Positions 34,591 through 44,171 are shown, counted from the stretch's first letter. The stretch: DNA of 64,000 nt from Mesorhizobium ventifaucium (GCF_935822925.1 NZ_CAKXZS010000018.1:37548-101547), one strand, 5' to 3'. Made by a program: numbers and translations. Notes: generated from the sequence alone by a model not told the origin.

Positions 34591-35554
34591 GGAGTGCGCT
34601 CCTCTCGATGGGTCGTGATGAGGATGGGGCAGCGATGGCGGAATCCGCTGCGGTGTTGTGCGGGCGATTAATGCAGGACCCGCCCAGAAACCGTCGCACC
34701 AGTGGCAGGGCGACCTCGAAATGGGTCTCCAGCAGCCAGTGCCCTGCGTCGTTCAGCAAATGCAGCTCGGCCTCGGGGAGATCGCGCAGATAGGCGCGCG
34801 CTGCCGGCTCGGGCATGTATTCGTCCTTCGGTCCCCAAAGGATCATTGCCGGTGGCCGCTGCTCGCGCAGGTATGCTTGGTAACGAGGGAACCAGTCGAG
34901 ATTAGCCTTGAGCTTCTCCATCAGTCCGACTGAAAGCGCACGGCGCACAGGCGTATCCATCAGCGGCCAATGCAACTTCCACAGATCGGGCGGGACACGT
35001 CGAGCGACGTCGTCATCGACTTCGCCTACGAATTCGGCGCGAAAGCCGTCTTCGCTCACCGCCTGTTCGAGCGGTGCACGGTTCGCTGGTGAAGGATCGC
35101 GCCAGAAGCGCCGGATAGTTCCGTATTTCGGGCCAAGAGCATCGGCGTAGATGTCGCCATTCTGGATGATTAGGGCCCTGATCCGCGATGGGTGCGCTAT
35201 GGCGTGGCGCAGGCCGATCTGCGAGCCATAGTCGTGCAGCCACAGCGCGTAGCTGCTGAGTTCGAGCGCGTCGGTGAACCGCTCCAGGAAAATTGCGTAG
35301 GCATCAAAATCATAACCGAACCGTGCCGGATCGGGGGTTCCACTGTAGCCAAAGCCGGGGAAATCCGGCGCGACCGTTCGCCAGCGATCGGCGAGCGCCG
35401 GCATCAGCCGGCGATATTGGAAGGATGAGCAGGGATAGCCATGCGGAAGCAGCAATACCGGCGCGGCTTCAGGACCTGCTTGTCTGTAAAAGATCGTCTC
35501 GCCGTCGATCGTGAGGGTGCCGTGGCGTACCTCCAGGACGCTCCTGTCGTTCAT
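34538..35554 (-). CDS. Alpha/beta hydrolase, haloalkane dehalogenase/epoxide hydrolase type
   Basis: The 338-aa enzyme has the oxyanion-hole HGYPCSS, the nucleophile elbow WLHDYGSQIG with Asp as nucleophile (as in dehalogenases and epoxide hydrolases rather than Ser esterases), the acid in WGPKDEYMP and the catalytic His in NDAGHWLLETH. The conserved fold ends near residue 295; the last 45 residues (SSSRPIERS...) overlap the downstream gene and look unrelated to the family, possibly from loss of the original stop. No signal peptide. Substrate unknown. Confidence 0.88.
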   Translation of the reverse strand: MNDRSVLEVRHGTLTIDGETIFYRQAGPEAAPVLLLPHGYPCSSFQYRRLMPALADRWRTVAPDFPGFGYSGTPDPARFGYDFDAYAIFLERFTDALELSSYALWLHDYGSQIGLRHAIAHPSRIRALIIQNGDIYADALGPKYGTIRRFWRDPSPANRAPLEQAVSEDGFRAEFVGEVDDDVARRVPPDLWKLHWPLMDTPVRRALSVGLMEKLKANLDWFPRYQAYLREQRPPAMILWGPKDEYMPEPAARAYLRDLPEAELHLLNDAGHWLLETHFEVALPLVRRFLGGSCINRPHNTAADSAIAAPSSSRPIERSALHDRQRHNRPDLAGKDTP

Positions 35555-35849
35555 GGACGCTTCTCTGATCTTTGATCTTGCAGACGTTGAACCGTAGCTG
35601 GTCTAACGCCGTTAGCCGGTATGCGTTCCGACTGCGCTCGACGCCGATCGAGCGGCCTCATCGTTTCGCCGGCAATCCTGCTGGTCGACTTGTTCTATCT
35701 GCCGGCCAGATTCTGTGGTATGTGGATGCCGCAATTCCATACGGGAGACGCGGATATTCCGCTCTGTCGTGCAAGGGGCGCATGCCGGCGAAGGTGTCGG
35801 CAGGCGCAGATCGTCCAAGGCAGATTTGGCGATCGGGGAGGGAAATGCC

Positions 35850-36230
35850 ATGCGTGCAATCGCGTTTTTCGCAGTCGTGTCCGTTGCGACCTTTGTCACG
35901 AGCCAATCCCAGGCACAGGATGCCGCCGCGGGTGAGAAGGTCTTCGCCAAATGCAAGGTTTGTCACGTCGTTGACAAGGACCAGAACAAGGTCGGGCCGT
36001 CGCTGAGCGGCGTCATCGGCCGGACGGCCGGCACGCATCCGGGGTTCAAATATTCTAAAGCCATGACCGAGGCGGGGGCATCCGGCGTCAAATGGGACGA
36101 CGCTACGCTGACGAATTATCTTCGCGATCCCAAGGCCATGATCAAAGGTGGGAAGATGGCGTTTCCCGGTCTCAAGAAGGACGAGGATCTCGCCAACGTG
36201 ATCGCCTATCTGAAGCAATTCTCCAAATGA
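35850..36230 (+). CDS. Class I c-type cytochrome
   Basis: Periplasmic electron carrier of the mitochondrial-like c550/c2 type. The 126-aa precursor has a signal peptide (cleavage after QAQ), heme attachment C35-K-V-C38-H39, conserved GPSLSGVIGR and the axial Met103 in KMAFPGL. GGGGAGGGAA lies just before the ATG at 35850. With ctaB and the cox operon nearby, it probably donates electrons to the alternative oxidase. A decayed relative occurs at about 44905-45075. Confidence 0.92.
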   Translation: MRAIAFFAVVSVATFVTSQSQAQDAAAGEKVFAKCKVCHVVDKDQNKVGPSLSGVIGRTAGTHPGFKYSKAMTEAGASGVKWDDATLTNYLRDPKAMIKGGKMAFPGLKKDEDLANVIAYLKQFSK

Positions 36231-36317
36231 CCCGGTTCTTCCGCCAGGAAGTAACCCGGTTCTTCCGTCGGCCGAGGGGCCGGCCAGATTGCGCGTGCCA
36301 ATCGGTAGTCGCTTGAA

Positions 36318-37265
36318 ATGTCGGCTCGGGAAAGCGGCCTCAAGGATAACGGTATCCCAATTTCGGAAGCGACGGTCAGTGATTTCTTCGCGCTTCTGAA
36401 ACCACGCGTCATGGCGCTTGCAGTTTTTACCGCTTTCGTCGGCCTGATGGTTGCGCCCGGGGCGATGAATCCGGTCATCGCCGTGATTGCAATTGGTGCA
36501 ATTGCGGTCGGAGCGGGAGCGGCCGGGGCACTCAACATGTGGTACGATGCCGATATTGACGCGTTGATGTCGCGCACGTCAAAGCGGCCGGTCCCGTCAG
36601 GCCGGGTCATGCCAGGCGAAGCTCTCGGCTTCGGCCTGGTGCTTTCCGTACTTTCGGTCATGACGCTCGGCGTGCTGGTCGGGTGGCTTGCCGCATCTCT
36701 GCTGGCTTTCACCATCTTCTTCTACGTCGTCATCTACACGATGTGGCTGAAACGCTCGACGCCGCAGAATATCGTCATAGGCGGCGCCGCGGGTGCCCTT
36801 CCTCCTGTCATCGGGTGGGCGGCCGCCACCGGCGCCGTCGGGGTTGAAAGCCTCGTCCTGTTTATGATCATTTTCCTCTGGACGCCGCCGCATTTCTGGG
36901 CGCTCGCGCTGTTCAAGATCGGCGACTATGCCGCGGCCGGCATTCCCATGATGCCGAACGTGGCCGGCCAGGTTTCGACCAGAAAACAAATCTTCGTCTA
37001 TTCGCTGATCGTGGCACCAACCGGCATGCTCCCTTGGGCTTTCGGATTCGCGAGCGGATTGTACGGGGTTGTTTCGGCCGCATTGGGCGCGGGTTTCATC
37101 TGGCATGCCTGGAAGCTTCTGGTCGACAAAAGGTTGGTCGAAGGGTGGGAGATGAAACGCGCAAAGGCGCTGTTTGCCTATTCGATTCTCTATCTTTTCG
37201 CGATCTTTGCCGTGCTGCTTGCCGATACCGTTGCAATGCGAGCCGTCATGTCAGCCGGAAATTGA
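36318..37265 (+). CDS. ctaB: Protoheme IX farnesyltransferase (heme O synthase)
   Basis: UbiA-family membrane prenyltransferase (315 aa) adding a farnesyl group to heme b to make heme O, precursor of heme A. The Asp-rich motif [19 protein letters not shown] (about residues 73-91) and the second conserved region [11 protein letters not shown] (about 190) are present, with seven to nine membrane helices. It lies downstream of the cytochrome c gene and near the alternative oxidase operon, consistent with local heme A supply. Confidence 0.95.
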   Translation: MSARESGLKDNGIPISEATVSDFFALLKPRVMALAVFTAFVGLMVAPGAMNPVIAVIAIGAIAVGAGAAGALNMWYDADIDALMSRTSKRPVPSGRVMPGEALGFGLVLSVLSVMTLGVLVGWLAASLLAFTIFFYVVIYTMWLKRSTPQNIVIGGAAGALPPVIGWAAATGAVGVESLVLFMIIFLWTPPHFWALALFKIGDYAAAGIPMMPNVAGQVSTRKQIFVYSLIVAPTGMLPWAFGFASGLYGVVSAALGAGFIWHAWKLLVDKRLVEGWEMKRAKALFAYSILYLFAIFAVLLADTVAMRAVMSAGN

Positions 37266-37299
37266 CGGCCGGAAATTGACGAAATGACCTGCTCAAACC

Positions 37300-37380
37300 T
37301 CACGTCGGCAGTGCACAAAATCCCAAAAACAGCAGAATAACCACGCCAAGGCCGAGTATGAGAACGGTCTTTCCATCCAT
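37300..37380 (-). CDS. Possible 26-aa membrane peptide
   Basis: MDGKTVLILGLGVVILLFLG followed by FCALPT is a complete small reading frame with a purine-rich GGGGAAGGGGG site upstream. It is essentially one transmembrane helix, reminiscent of small oxidase-associated peptides. Convergent with ctaB and divergent from the DUF2189 gene. Without comparative data it could also be chance. Confidence 0.4.
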   Translation of the reverse strand: MDGKTVLILGLGVVILLFLGFCALPT

Positions 37381-37644
37381 GACCTTCACCCCCTTCCCCA
37401 GTTTTGAGAATATCGAAGAAAGGCCGTTAGAGCTAGCCTGATCACCGGGGCCGTCCTCCCAGAGACTGTTTGGAAACTCGCCAGAGCGGATTTCGAAACA
37501 GTCCCTTAGATAAAGGGCCGCGACAAATCCCATGCAAGAGCGTATGTTGATCATGGTGCAGGTCGCGATTTTGCGTGGCCAGTCACGCTGAACGGCAGCA
37601 CCGTGAAATCGCGACCTTACCGGACCTGGTCTGGAGGAATGGTC

Positions 37645-38463
37645 ATGGCAAGTTTTCACGTGATTGCAGGCGCCAGCGAGACGCTGGAGCACACCAGAAT
37701 TCGAAAGATCGGCGTTTCCGACCTTTTCGACGCGCTCAAGCGTGGCGTCGACGATTTCATGGTCAAACCGTCGCACATCGTTTTCCTCTGCCTGATCTAT
37801 CCGCTTGTCGGCGTCGTGCTCGCTGTCTGGACGTCGGGCAACAACGCGTTGCCGCTGTTGTTTCCGCTGGTGTCTGGTTTTGCGCTGATCGGTCCATTCG
37901 CGGCGCTCGGCCTTTATGAGATCAGCCGGCGGAGAGAGGCCGGGCTCGACACCTCATGGAGCCACGCTTTCGAGGTCAGGAATTCTCCAGCGCTGCCGGC
38001 CATCGCGGCGGTCGGGATCATGCTGCTTGCGATCTTCATCGCCTGGCTGTTGACCGCGCAGATATTTTATCAGCAGGTGTTCGGTCCGGCCCCGCCGGAA
38101 TCGCTGTCCAGCTTCATCAGTGAAATATTCGCCACCGGACGCGGCTGGACACTGATTATCGTTGGCCACGCGATCGGCTTCGTCTTCGCCGCGGTCGTGT
38201 TGTGCACCACGGTCGTCGCGTTCCCGTTGTTGCTCGACCGCGACGTCGGCGCCTATGAGGCCATCCACACCTCGGTGCGCGTGGTGCTGGCGAACCCGAT
38301 CGTCATGGCTGTCTGGGGCCTGATTGTCGCCGTCGCGCTGATCATAGGCTCGCTGCCGGTGTTCGCCGGCCTGGCGGTGGTGCTGCCGATCCTCGGTCAC
38401 GCCACCTGGCACGTCTATCGGAAAGTCGTGGAATCGCCGGTCTCCACCAGACCGGCGGACTGA
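37645..38463 (+). CDS. DUF2189 integral membrane protein
   Basis: The 272-aa protein has the family N-terminus IRKIGVSDLFDALKRGVDDFMVKPSH, then six predicted membrane helices, with DTSWSHAFEVR and FPLLLDRDVGAYEAIHTSVR as conserved loops. Function unknown; the family is frequently found near cytochrome oxidase or nitrite/nitric oxide reductase genes in rhizobia, as here. The ATG at 37645 follows TGGAGGA at good spacing. Confidence 0.88.
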   Translation: MASFHVIAGASETLEHTRIRKIGVSDLFDALKRGVDDFMVKPSHIVFLCLIYPLVGVVLAVWTSGNNALPLLFPLVSGFALIGPFAALGLYEISRRREAGLDTSWSHAFEVRNSPALPAIAAVGIMLLAIFIAWLLTAQIFYQQVFGPAPPESLSSFISEIFATGRGWTLIIVGHAIGFVFAAVVLCTTVVAFPLLLDRDVGAYEAIHTSVRVVLANPIVMAVWGLIVAVALIIGSLPVFAGLAVVLPILGHATWHVYRKVVESPVSTRPAD

Positions 38464-38521
38464 AAAAAATTCTGCCCTGCCGCACCGGCGAGACTCCGCT
38501 GCGGCAGGTTGGCAAGAGCGT

Positions 38522-38995
38522 TTAGTAAGCCGGGTAGCTAAAGCGGGCTTGTTGTGCGTCGCTGGTCAGGTTGCGGAAATCCTTGCCGCTGACATGCACG
38601 AGCGTCCTGTGGTCGCCACCCTCGAAATAGATATCGCCGGCATTGCCGAGGCTTTCATCGACAATCACCGGCACATCGTAGGCCGCGCCGATCGGCGGGA
38701 TGGCGCCCGTGTCGCAATCCTCGAAGAGCGAAACCACCTCGTCCTCGGAGGCGAGCCCGATACGCTGGTGCATCACGTCCTGCAAAGTGCCGAGCTCGAT
38801 CCTGTGCGTACTGGGGACCACGGCCAGCGCATAGCCACCGTCGTGGTGAACCACCACCGATTTGGCCATTATGCTGCCGGGCACATGCGCCGCTAAGGCG
38901 GACTGCCTGCTTGTCGACGTGCGGTGGTGCTCGACGGTATCGTAGGAAATTCCTTTCTCGTCGATAAAGTCCTTCAATCTGTTTGCGATCGTCAT
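38522..38995 (-). CDS. YbaK/aminoacyl-tRNA deacylase-like protein
   Basis: A 157-aa protein with the YbaK/ProX editing-domain fold: MAKSVVVHHDGGYALAVVPS and LGTLQDVMHQRIGLASEDEV then GAIPPIGAAYDVPVIVDESL. Family members hydrolyse mischarged tRNA. The catalytic Lys equivalent in MAKSVVV is present. The ATG at 38995 gives a normal length; upstream codons in the same frame lack similarity. It lies downstream of the cox operon on the same strand but after a 180-bp gap. Confidence 0.87.
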   Translation of the reverse strand: MTIANRLKDFIDEKGISYDTVEHHRTSTSRQSALAAHVPGSIMAKSVVVHHDGGYALAVVPSTHRIELGTLQDVMHQRIGLASEDEVVSLFEDCDTGAIPPIGAAYDVPVIVDESLGNAGDIYFEGGDHRTLVHVSGKDFRNLTSDAQQARFSYPAY

Positions 38996-39176
38996 CTTGA
39001 GCCTCTCCCTTCCTGGAGTTCGCGACGGAGAAACGACGAAAATCGTTCTCCTTCTGTCGTTTCCCGGTGGTGACAAAAATGGGCCAGCTGTCGACCGTTT
39101 CAAGGCAAGGCAGAGCGGGCCGTGAACAGCCCCTACGGCCCTCGACGGGAAATGCTGCCCGAACCCGGATTGCGCG

Positions 39177-39581
39177 TCAGGGCTCGGCCCCAAAAAACAG
39201 CGTCCGGGTGAGAAGCGTGTAATCCGATTCAAAGACCATCATTGCCACGAACACCAGCACCAGTATCGGCGGCAATATGATCGCATAGGTCAGCGCCAGC
39301 CGCTCCCAGGCCATGTGCATGAAGACCGCGACGATCAGCCCGGCCTTGAGCATCATGAAGATCAGGATCAGCGACCATCTGAGATAGCCTTGGAGGCCGA
39401 CATAATCGATCAGATAGGAGCAGGCGCTGAGGATGAACAGCCATAGCCAGACCACCAGATAGAGCTTGATCGGGTGCTCCTGATGAACCTCCGCGGGAGC
39501 GATGCCGGTTGCTGCCGCATCATGCGCTTGAGTTCCGTGCAGCGTGTGTTGCCCCAGGCCGTTTGCGGTTGCTTCAGCCAT
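39177..39581 (-). CDS. Cytochrome c oxidase subunit IV-type protein
   Basis: The 134-aa protein has an N-terminal His/Ala-rich soluble part and three membrane helices (VVWLWLFILSACSYLIDYV; SLILIFMMLKAGLIVAVFMHM; IILPPILVLVFVAMMVF). This is the COX4/CyoD-like prokaryotic subunit IV pattern, with LMKA-type and MH motifs in helix 2. It is the last gene of the oxidase operon and probably stabilises the complex. Confidence 0.85.
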   Translation of the reverse strand: MAEATANGLGQHTLHGTQAHDAAATGIAPAEVHQEHPIKLYLVVWLWLFILSACSYLIDYVGLQGYLRWSLILIFMMLKAGLIVAVFMHMAWERLALTYAIILPPILVLVFVAMMVFESDYTLLTRTLFFGAEP

Positions 39582-39612
39582 ATCTGCCTCTCCCCAAAGC
39601 CATGTCTGCCTC

Positions 39613-40335
39613 TCACCAAAGATAGAAGAATGCGAATATGAACACCCAGACCAGGTCGACGAAGTGCCAGTAGAGCCCCATGATCTCGACGTGCTCGTAA
39701 TTGCCCCTGCGGCTGGTGAAGAAACCAGGCCGTCCCGTGTCGTAATCTCCGCGCCAGACCTTTCGCGCCACGATGATCAGGAAGATCACCCCAAACGTTA
39801 CGTGGGTGCCGTGAAAGCCGGTGATCATGAAGAAGGATGACCCGAACTGCGCCGCTCCCCACGGATTGCCCCAGGGCCGCACCCCTTCGGTGATCAGCTT
39901 GGTCCATTCGAAAGCCTGCATGCCGACGAAGGTCGCGCCGAGCGCTGCAGTCAGAAGCATCAGGATCGCCGTCTTGCGGCGGTCGCGGCGGTAGCCGAAA
40001 TTCACCGCCATGGCCATCGTTCCGCTGCTCGAGATCAGCACGAAGGTCATGATCGCGATAAGGATCAGGGGAATATCCGAGCCGCCGATATGAAGCGAAA
40101 AGACCTCGCTCGGATTGGGCCACGGCACCCGGGTGGACATGCGGGCGGTCATGTAGGAGAGCAGGAAGCAGCCGAAGACGAAGGTGTCGCTGAGCAGGAA
40201 TATCCACATCATGGCCTTGCCCCAGGACACGTTCTTGAACGCGCGCTGATCCGATGACCAGTCGGCGGCGACGCCTTGCAAACCAGCCGGCCGCGCCTGT
40301 GCTTGGCCGGTATGCGTCAGTGTCGTGTCTGCCAT
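39613..40335 (-). CDS. coxP: Cytochrome c oxidase subunit III (CoxP-like)
   Basis: Seven-helix-type subunit III (240 aa). SWGKAMMWIFLLSDTFVFGCFL at about residue 37 and GFHGTHVTFGVIFL (about 170), followed by EIMGLYWHFVDLVWVFIF, are the subunit III signatures. It is the second of two adjacent subunit III genes, as in the coxMNOP operon of Bradyrhizobium. It is 13 bp downstream of coxO. Confidence 0.9.
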   Translation of the reverse strand: MADTTLTHTGQAQARPAGLQGVAADWSSDQRAFKNVSWGKAMMWIFLLSDTFVFGCFLLSYMTARMSTRVPWPNPSEVFSLHIGGSDIPLILIAIMTFVLISSSGTMAMAVNFGYRRDRRKTAILMLLTAALGATFVGMQAFEWTKLITEGVRPWGNPWGAAQFGSSFFMITGFHGTHVTFGVIFLIIVARKVWRGDYDTGRPGFFTSRRGNYEHVEIMGLYWHFVDLVWVFIFAFFYLW

Positions 40336-40348
40336 CCGTCCGGCCCTC

Positions 40349-41053
40349 CTAGGTCAGCAGCTGTCGGCAAATCTCGATAAAAGTCGCGGCCCAGCCGGCC
40401 AGAAGTGCAAAAATGGCGAGCCAGACGAAAAGCAGGAAATGCCAGTACATGGCGCACAGTTCGACACTGAGGCAAAGCCGCTCCGGCCGCGTTCCGTTCC
40501 AGGCGCCGACAGTTGTTCGGCTCAAGCCCGCCAGCCCGCCCAGTATGTGCAGGCCATGCATCCCGGTTATCAGGTAGAAAAAACTGTTGGCTGGATTGGC
40601 GGTCAGCAAGTAGCCGTCGGCGGTCAGTTCCCGCCATGCCACAAGCTGTCCAACCAGGAAGGCAAGCGCGGTGAGCCCAGCCGTGACGAGGCCGAGCCTC
40701 ACCGTGTCGATCTGGCCCCGGCGCGCGGCGACCGAGGCGCATTGCAGCGCGATGCTGCTCAGCACCAGCACGCCGGTGTTGAACCAGAGCACGCGCGGCA
40801 GCGGCAGCGCCTGCCAGTCCGACAGCGCCATGCGCATGAAATAGGCGCTGGTGAAGAGTGCAAACAGGCAGCCGACGACGGCGAGGAAGACGCCGAGGCC
40901 GATCTTGGCGGTCGGCAGCGGCGATCCTTCCAGGCCGACAACATCCCCGATCACTCCTTGCTCGAGCCATGGCTTGGCCATCAGCCGCTGGTGGGAAAGC
41001 CACCATCCGGCAAAGCCGGCGATGACGAGGAGGAACACCAGAATGACGCTCAT
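40349..41053 (-). CDS. coxO: Cytochrome c oxidase subunit III paralogue (CoxO-like)
   Basis: A 234-aa membrane protein with seven predicted helices and the subunit III features SAYFMRMALSDW, FFYLITGMHGLHILGGLAGL and CAMYWHFLLFVWLAIFALL. It is more diverged than CoxP. The start overlaps the coxN stop by 4 bp (ATGA). Two subunit III-like genes in tandem are a feature of the alternative coxMNOP oxidase; whether both are in one complex is not known from sequence. Confidence 0.88.
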   Translation of the reverse strand: MSVILVFLLVIAGFAGWWLSHQRLMAKPWLEQGVIGDVVGLEGSPLPTAKIGLGVFLAVVGCLFALFTSAYFMRMALSDWQALPLPRVLWFNTGVLVLSSIALQCASVAARRGQIDTVRLGLVTAGLTALAFLVGQLVAWRELTADGYLLTANPANSFFYLITGMHGLHILGGLAGLSRTTVGAWNGTRPERLCLSVELCAMYWHFLLFVWLAIFALLAGWAATFIEICRQLLT

Positions 41054-42819
41054 GCCGGCTCCCTGGAGGATCCGAAGGAGCCCGGCACGTTTTGCGGGAT
41101 AAAATCCTCCTTGGCGCCCGGCACGCTGTAGTCATAGGCCCAGCGATAGACGATCGGCAGTTCCTTGCCGAAATTGCCATGGGCGGGCGGTGTTTCCGGC
41201 GTCTGCCATTCGAGCGTCGTGGCCCGCCACGGATTGCCGCCGGCCTCGCGGCCGTGGCGGATGCTCCAGATCAGATTGAACAGGAACACGACCTGGGCGA
41301 AGCCGACGAGGAACGCCATGATGCTGATGAACGCGTTCAGATCGTGGGCCGACTCGGTCATCACCGTCGTGTTGGTCAGTTCGTGGTAGCGGCGCGGCAC
41401 GCCCATCAGGCCGATGTAGTGCATGGGAAAGAAAATCAGATAGGCACCGAGGAAGGTGACCCAGAAATGGAACTGGCCCATCGCCTCGTTCAGCATCCGG
41501 CCGGTGACCTTCGGGTACCAGTGATAGATCGCCCCGAAGATCACCAGAATCGGTGCGACGCCCATGACCATGTGGAAATGGGCAACGACGAACATCGTGT
41601 CCGACAGCGGAACGTCGACGACGACGTTGCCGAGAAACAGTCCGGTCAGCCCGCCATTGACGAAGGTGACGATGAAGGCCAGGGCAAACAGCATCGGCAC
41701 GGTGAGGTGGATGTCGCCGCGCCACAGCGTCAGCACCCAATTGTAAACCTTGATCGCGGTCGGGACGGCAATGATCAAAGTCGTGGTGGCGAAGAAGAAG
41801 CCGAAATAGGGATGCATGCCGCTGACATACATGTGGTGCGCCCAGACCACGAAGCTCAGCGCACCGATGCCGACGATGGCCCAGACCATCATCCGGTAGC
41901 CGAAGATGTTTTTGCGCGCATGCGTGCTGATCAGATCGGACACGATGCCGAAGGCCGGCAGGGCCACGATGTAGACCTCGGGGTGGCCGAAGAACCAGAA
42001 CAGATGCTGGAACAGGATCGGGCTGCCGCCGCCGTGCTGCAGTTGTTCGCCCATCTCGACGATGGCAGGCATGAAGAAGCTGGTGCCGAGCGAACGGTCG
42101 AACAGCATCATCACGCAGGCGACAAACAGCGCCGGGAAGGCGAGCAGCGCCATGACTGTCGCGGTAAAGATACCCCAGACAGTTAGCGGCAGGCGCATCA
42201 GCGTCATGCCGCGTGTGCGGGCCTGCAACACCGTCACGACGTAGTTCAAGCCGCCCATGGTGAAGCCGATGATGAACAGGATCAGCGAGACTAGCATCAG
42301 GATGATGCCCCAGTCCTGGCCGCCTGGTGTGCCGGTCATGATCGCCTGCGGCGGGTAGAGCGTCCAGCCGGCGCCGGTCGGTCCGCCGGGCGCAAAGAAG
42401 CTCGATGCCAAAACCAGCACGGCGAGCAGGTAGATCCAGTAGCTCAGCATGTTGACATAGGGAAAGACCATGTCGCGCGCGCCGACCATCAGCGGGATCA
42501 GGTAGTTGCCGAAGCCGCCCAGGAACAGTGCCGTGAGCAGGTAGATCACCATGATCATGCCGTGCATGGTGATGAATTGGTAGTAGGCTTCAGGGCTGAT
42601 GAAGTCGAACGTGCCGGGGAAGCCGAGTTGCAGCCGCATCAACCAGGACAGCACCAGCGCCACCAGGCCGATTGCCGTCGCCGTCGCCGAATACTGGATG
42701 GCGATGACCTTGGCGTCCTGCGAAAAGACGTATTTCGTCCACCAGCTGTGCGGATGATAGAGTTCCATCTCCGCGACTTCGGCCGGCGGTACCGCATCTG
42801 CAGGTGTGACATCGACCAT
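41050..42819 (-). CDS. coxN: Cytochrome c oxidase subunit I (CoxN-like)
   Basis: Heme-copper oxidase catalytic subunit (589 aa, at least twelve helices). MHGMIMVIYLLTALFLGGFGNYLIPL holds a low-spin heme His, and WFFGHPEVYIVALPAFG carries the CuB His with the cross-linked Tyr (Y of PEVY) of the A-type oxidases. AHFHMVMG near residue 420 holds the high-spin and low-spin heme His residues. The active site therefore appears complete. Longer than canonical CtaD, as for CoxN. Confidence 0.93.
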   Translation of the reverse strand: MVDVTPADAVPPAEVAEMELYHPHSWWTKYVFSQDAKVIAIQYSATATAIGLVALVLSWLMRLQLGFPGTFDFISPEAYYQFITMHGMIMVIYLLTALFLGGFGNYLIPLMVGARDMVFPYVNMLSYWIYLLAVLVLASSFFAPGGPTGAGWTLYPPQAIMTGTPGGQDWGIILMLVSLILFIIGFTMGGLNYVVTVLQARTRGMTLMRLPLTVWGIFTATVMALLAFPALFVACVMMLFDRSLGTSFFMPAIVEMGEQLQHGGGSPILFQHLFWFFGHPEVYIVALPAFGIVSDLISTHARKNIFGYRMMVWAIVGIGALSFVVWAHHMYVSGMHPYFGFFFATTTLIIAVPTAIKVYNWVLTLWRGDIHLTVPMLFALAFIVTFVNGGLTGLFLGNVVVDVPLSDTMFVVAHFHMVMGVAPILVIFGAIYHWYPKVTGRMLNEAMGQFHFWVTFLGAYLIFFPMHYIGLMGVPRRYHELTNTTVMTESAHDLNAFISIMAFLVGFAQVVFLFNLIWSIRHGREAGGNPWRATTLEWQTPETPPAHGNFGKELPIVYRWAYDYSVPGAKEDFIPQNVPGSFGSSREPA

Positions 42820-42908
42820 ATAGGAACACCTCCGTGCCCTTTTCGGCCAGACTCGACAGTTTCGAGCCCTGCCGCAATTTCAACCCAAATCGCCGTCTTT
42901 GCCGGCGT

Positions 42909-43724
42909 CTACTCTGCCGAGCCCACCTGCTGGGAGGCCGACAATTGCGCAAAAGTCTGCTGTTCGCCGAGCCACGCCAGATAATTCTCCTGCGTGTCGA
43001 CCATGACCACGCCATTCATCAACGGGTGCCCCTGGCCACAAAGTTCGGCGCACAGGACCTGGAAGGTTCCGGTCTTGGTCGGGGTGAACCAGAAATAGGT
43101 GACGGAGCCCGGGATCATGTCCATCTTGGCGCGGAATTCCGGCACGTAGAAATCGTGCAGCACGTCGATCGAGCGGAGCAGCATCTTGACCGGCTTGCCG
43201 ACCGGCAGATGCAGATCGGCGGCTTCGACGACGACATCGTCCTGGCCGTTGGCGTCACTGGCGTTCACGCCGAGGGGATTTTCAGGGCTGACGTTGCGGG
43301 TGTCGGAGGTGCCGAGCTTGCCGTCCTTGCCGGGCAAGCGGAAACTCCACTGCCATTGCTGGCCGACGACTTCGACCACTGTTGCGTCGCTTGGGACGCT
43401 GACGAACTGGTTCCAGACGAACAGGCCGGGAACCAGCATGGCGGTGACGCCGATTGCGGTGACGATCGTCAGCCACCATTCGAGCCGCTTGTTCTCGGGT
43501 TCGTATGCCGCCTGGTTCCCTTCCCGATGACGGAAGCGGAAGACGCAATAAGCCATGAATAGGACGACGGCGGCGAAGACGACGCCGGTGATCCAGAAGG
43601 TGATGATGATGGTGTTGTCGATATAGTCCCAGTTAGAGGCAATCGGCGTCCACCACCATGGGCTCAGGAAGTGGAACAACACCGAGCCCACAACTACCAA
43701 AACGAGTACAAGCGCTATGGCCAC
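42909..43724 (-). CDS. coxM: Cytochrome c oxidase subunit II (CoxM-like)
   Basis: Subunit II (271 aa) with two N-terminal membrane helices and a periplasmic cupredoxin domain. VLHDFYVPEFRAKMD and CAELCGQGHPLM supply the His, two Cys, His and Met ligands of CuA, so it is a true cytochrome c-accepting subunit rather than quinol-type. QQWQWSFRLPG is the aromatic electron-entry region. The GTG at 43724 is preferred because GGGAGG lies about 8 nt upstream; an ATG at 43748 would add 8 residues. First gene of the operon. Confidence 0.92.
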   Translation of the reverse strand: MAIALVLVLVVVGSVLFHFLSPWWWTPIASNWDYIDNTIIITFWITGVVFAAVVLFMAYCVFRFRHREGNQAAYEPENKRLEWWLTIVTAIGVTAMLVPGLFVWNQFVSVPSDATVVEVVGQQWQWSFRLPGKDGKLGTSDTRNVSPENPLGVNASDANGQDDVVVEAADLHLPVGKPVKMLLRSIDVLHDFYVPEFRAKMDMIPGSVTYFWFTPTKTGTFQVLCAELCGQGHPLMNGVVMVDTQENYLAWLGEQQTFAQLSASQQVGSAE

Positions 43725-43834
43725 ATCCCGTTCCTCCCGGCATTCCAAGGGCGCGAAGCCGTCCCAGGAAATGCCAAATGCATCATAGCTCGATTTCCGG
43801 TCGAAATTCTAGTGCGGTCTTCCCGTCAGCCGAA

Positions 43835-43965
43835 AGCGCAAGGGCGATGATGTGGAAGAACCCAAGAAGAAGAAGAAGGCTGCAGCGAAGAAAAACCTGC
43901 TGGGGCGCCGAACAACACGGCTTTCTGCCGATTCGTGAAAGGCCGCCGCCTCGCGGGGGAGGAGG
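43835..43965 (+). pseudogene. Remnant of the trigger factor 3' end
   Basis: GATGTGGAAGAACCCAAG, then AAGAAGAAGGCTGCAGCGAA, CGAACAACACG and TGAAAGGCCGCC follow the same order as the last 60 bp of tig, its stop region and its terminator stem (GATACGGAAGAGCCCAAG ... GAGTAACACGACATT ... TGAAAGGCCGCC at 25445-25540). Several indels destroy the frame. Bases 43,750-44,171 contain no other supported gene. Confidence 0.65.
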
Positions 43966-44171
43966 CTGGTTCGGGATGGTGCCGACGGGATCAGGCGATT
44001 GGTTTCTGCAGACCGGCTCCTGCTGTCATGCCGGTTCGGGCTGCTGTCGGGGCGAGGCGAGGCCGATTTCGACCTAACCGGGTTCAGCGAGGGCGGTCGG
44101 CCGGATCGCCGGCAGCTGCAACACCGAGTTGCCGTGATCGGATCAGCAACGCTCGCCTTGACCGCTGCGCT

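Noticed and set aside
39026..39051. Terminator after the cox operon
   Set aside because: The GGAGAA/TTCTCC stem is interrupted and lacks a T tract on the minus strand.
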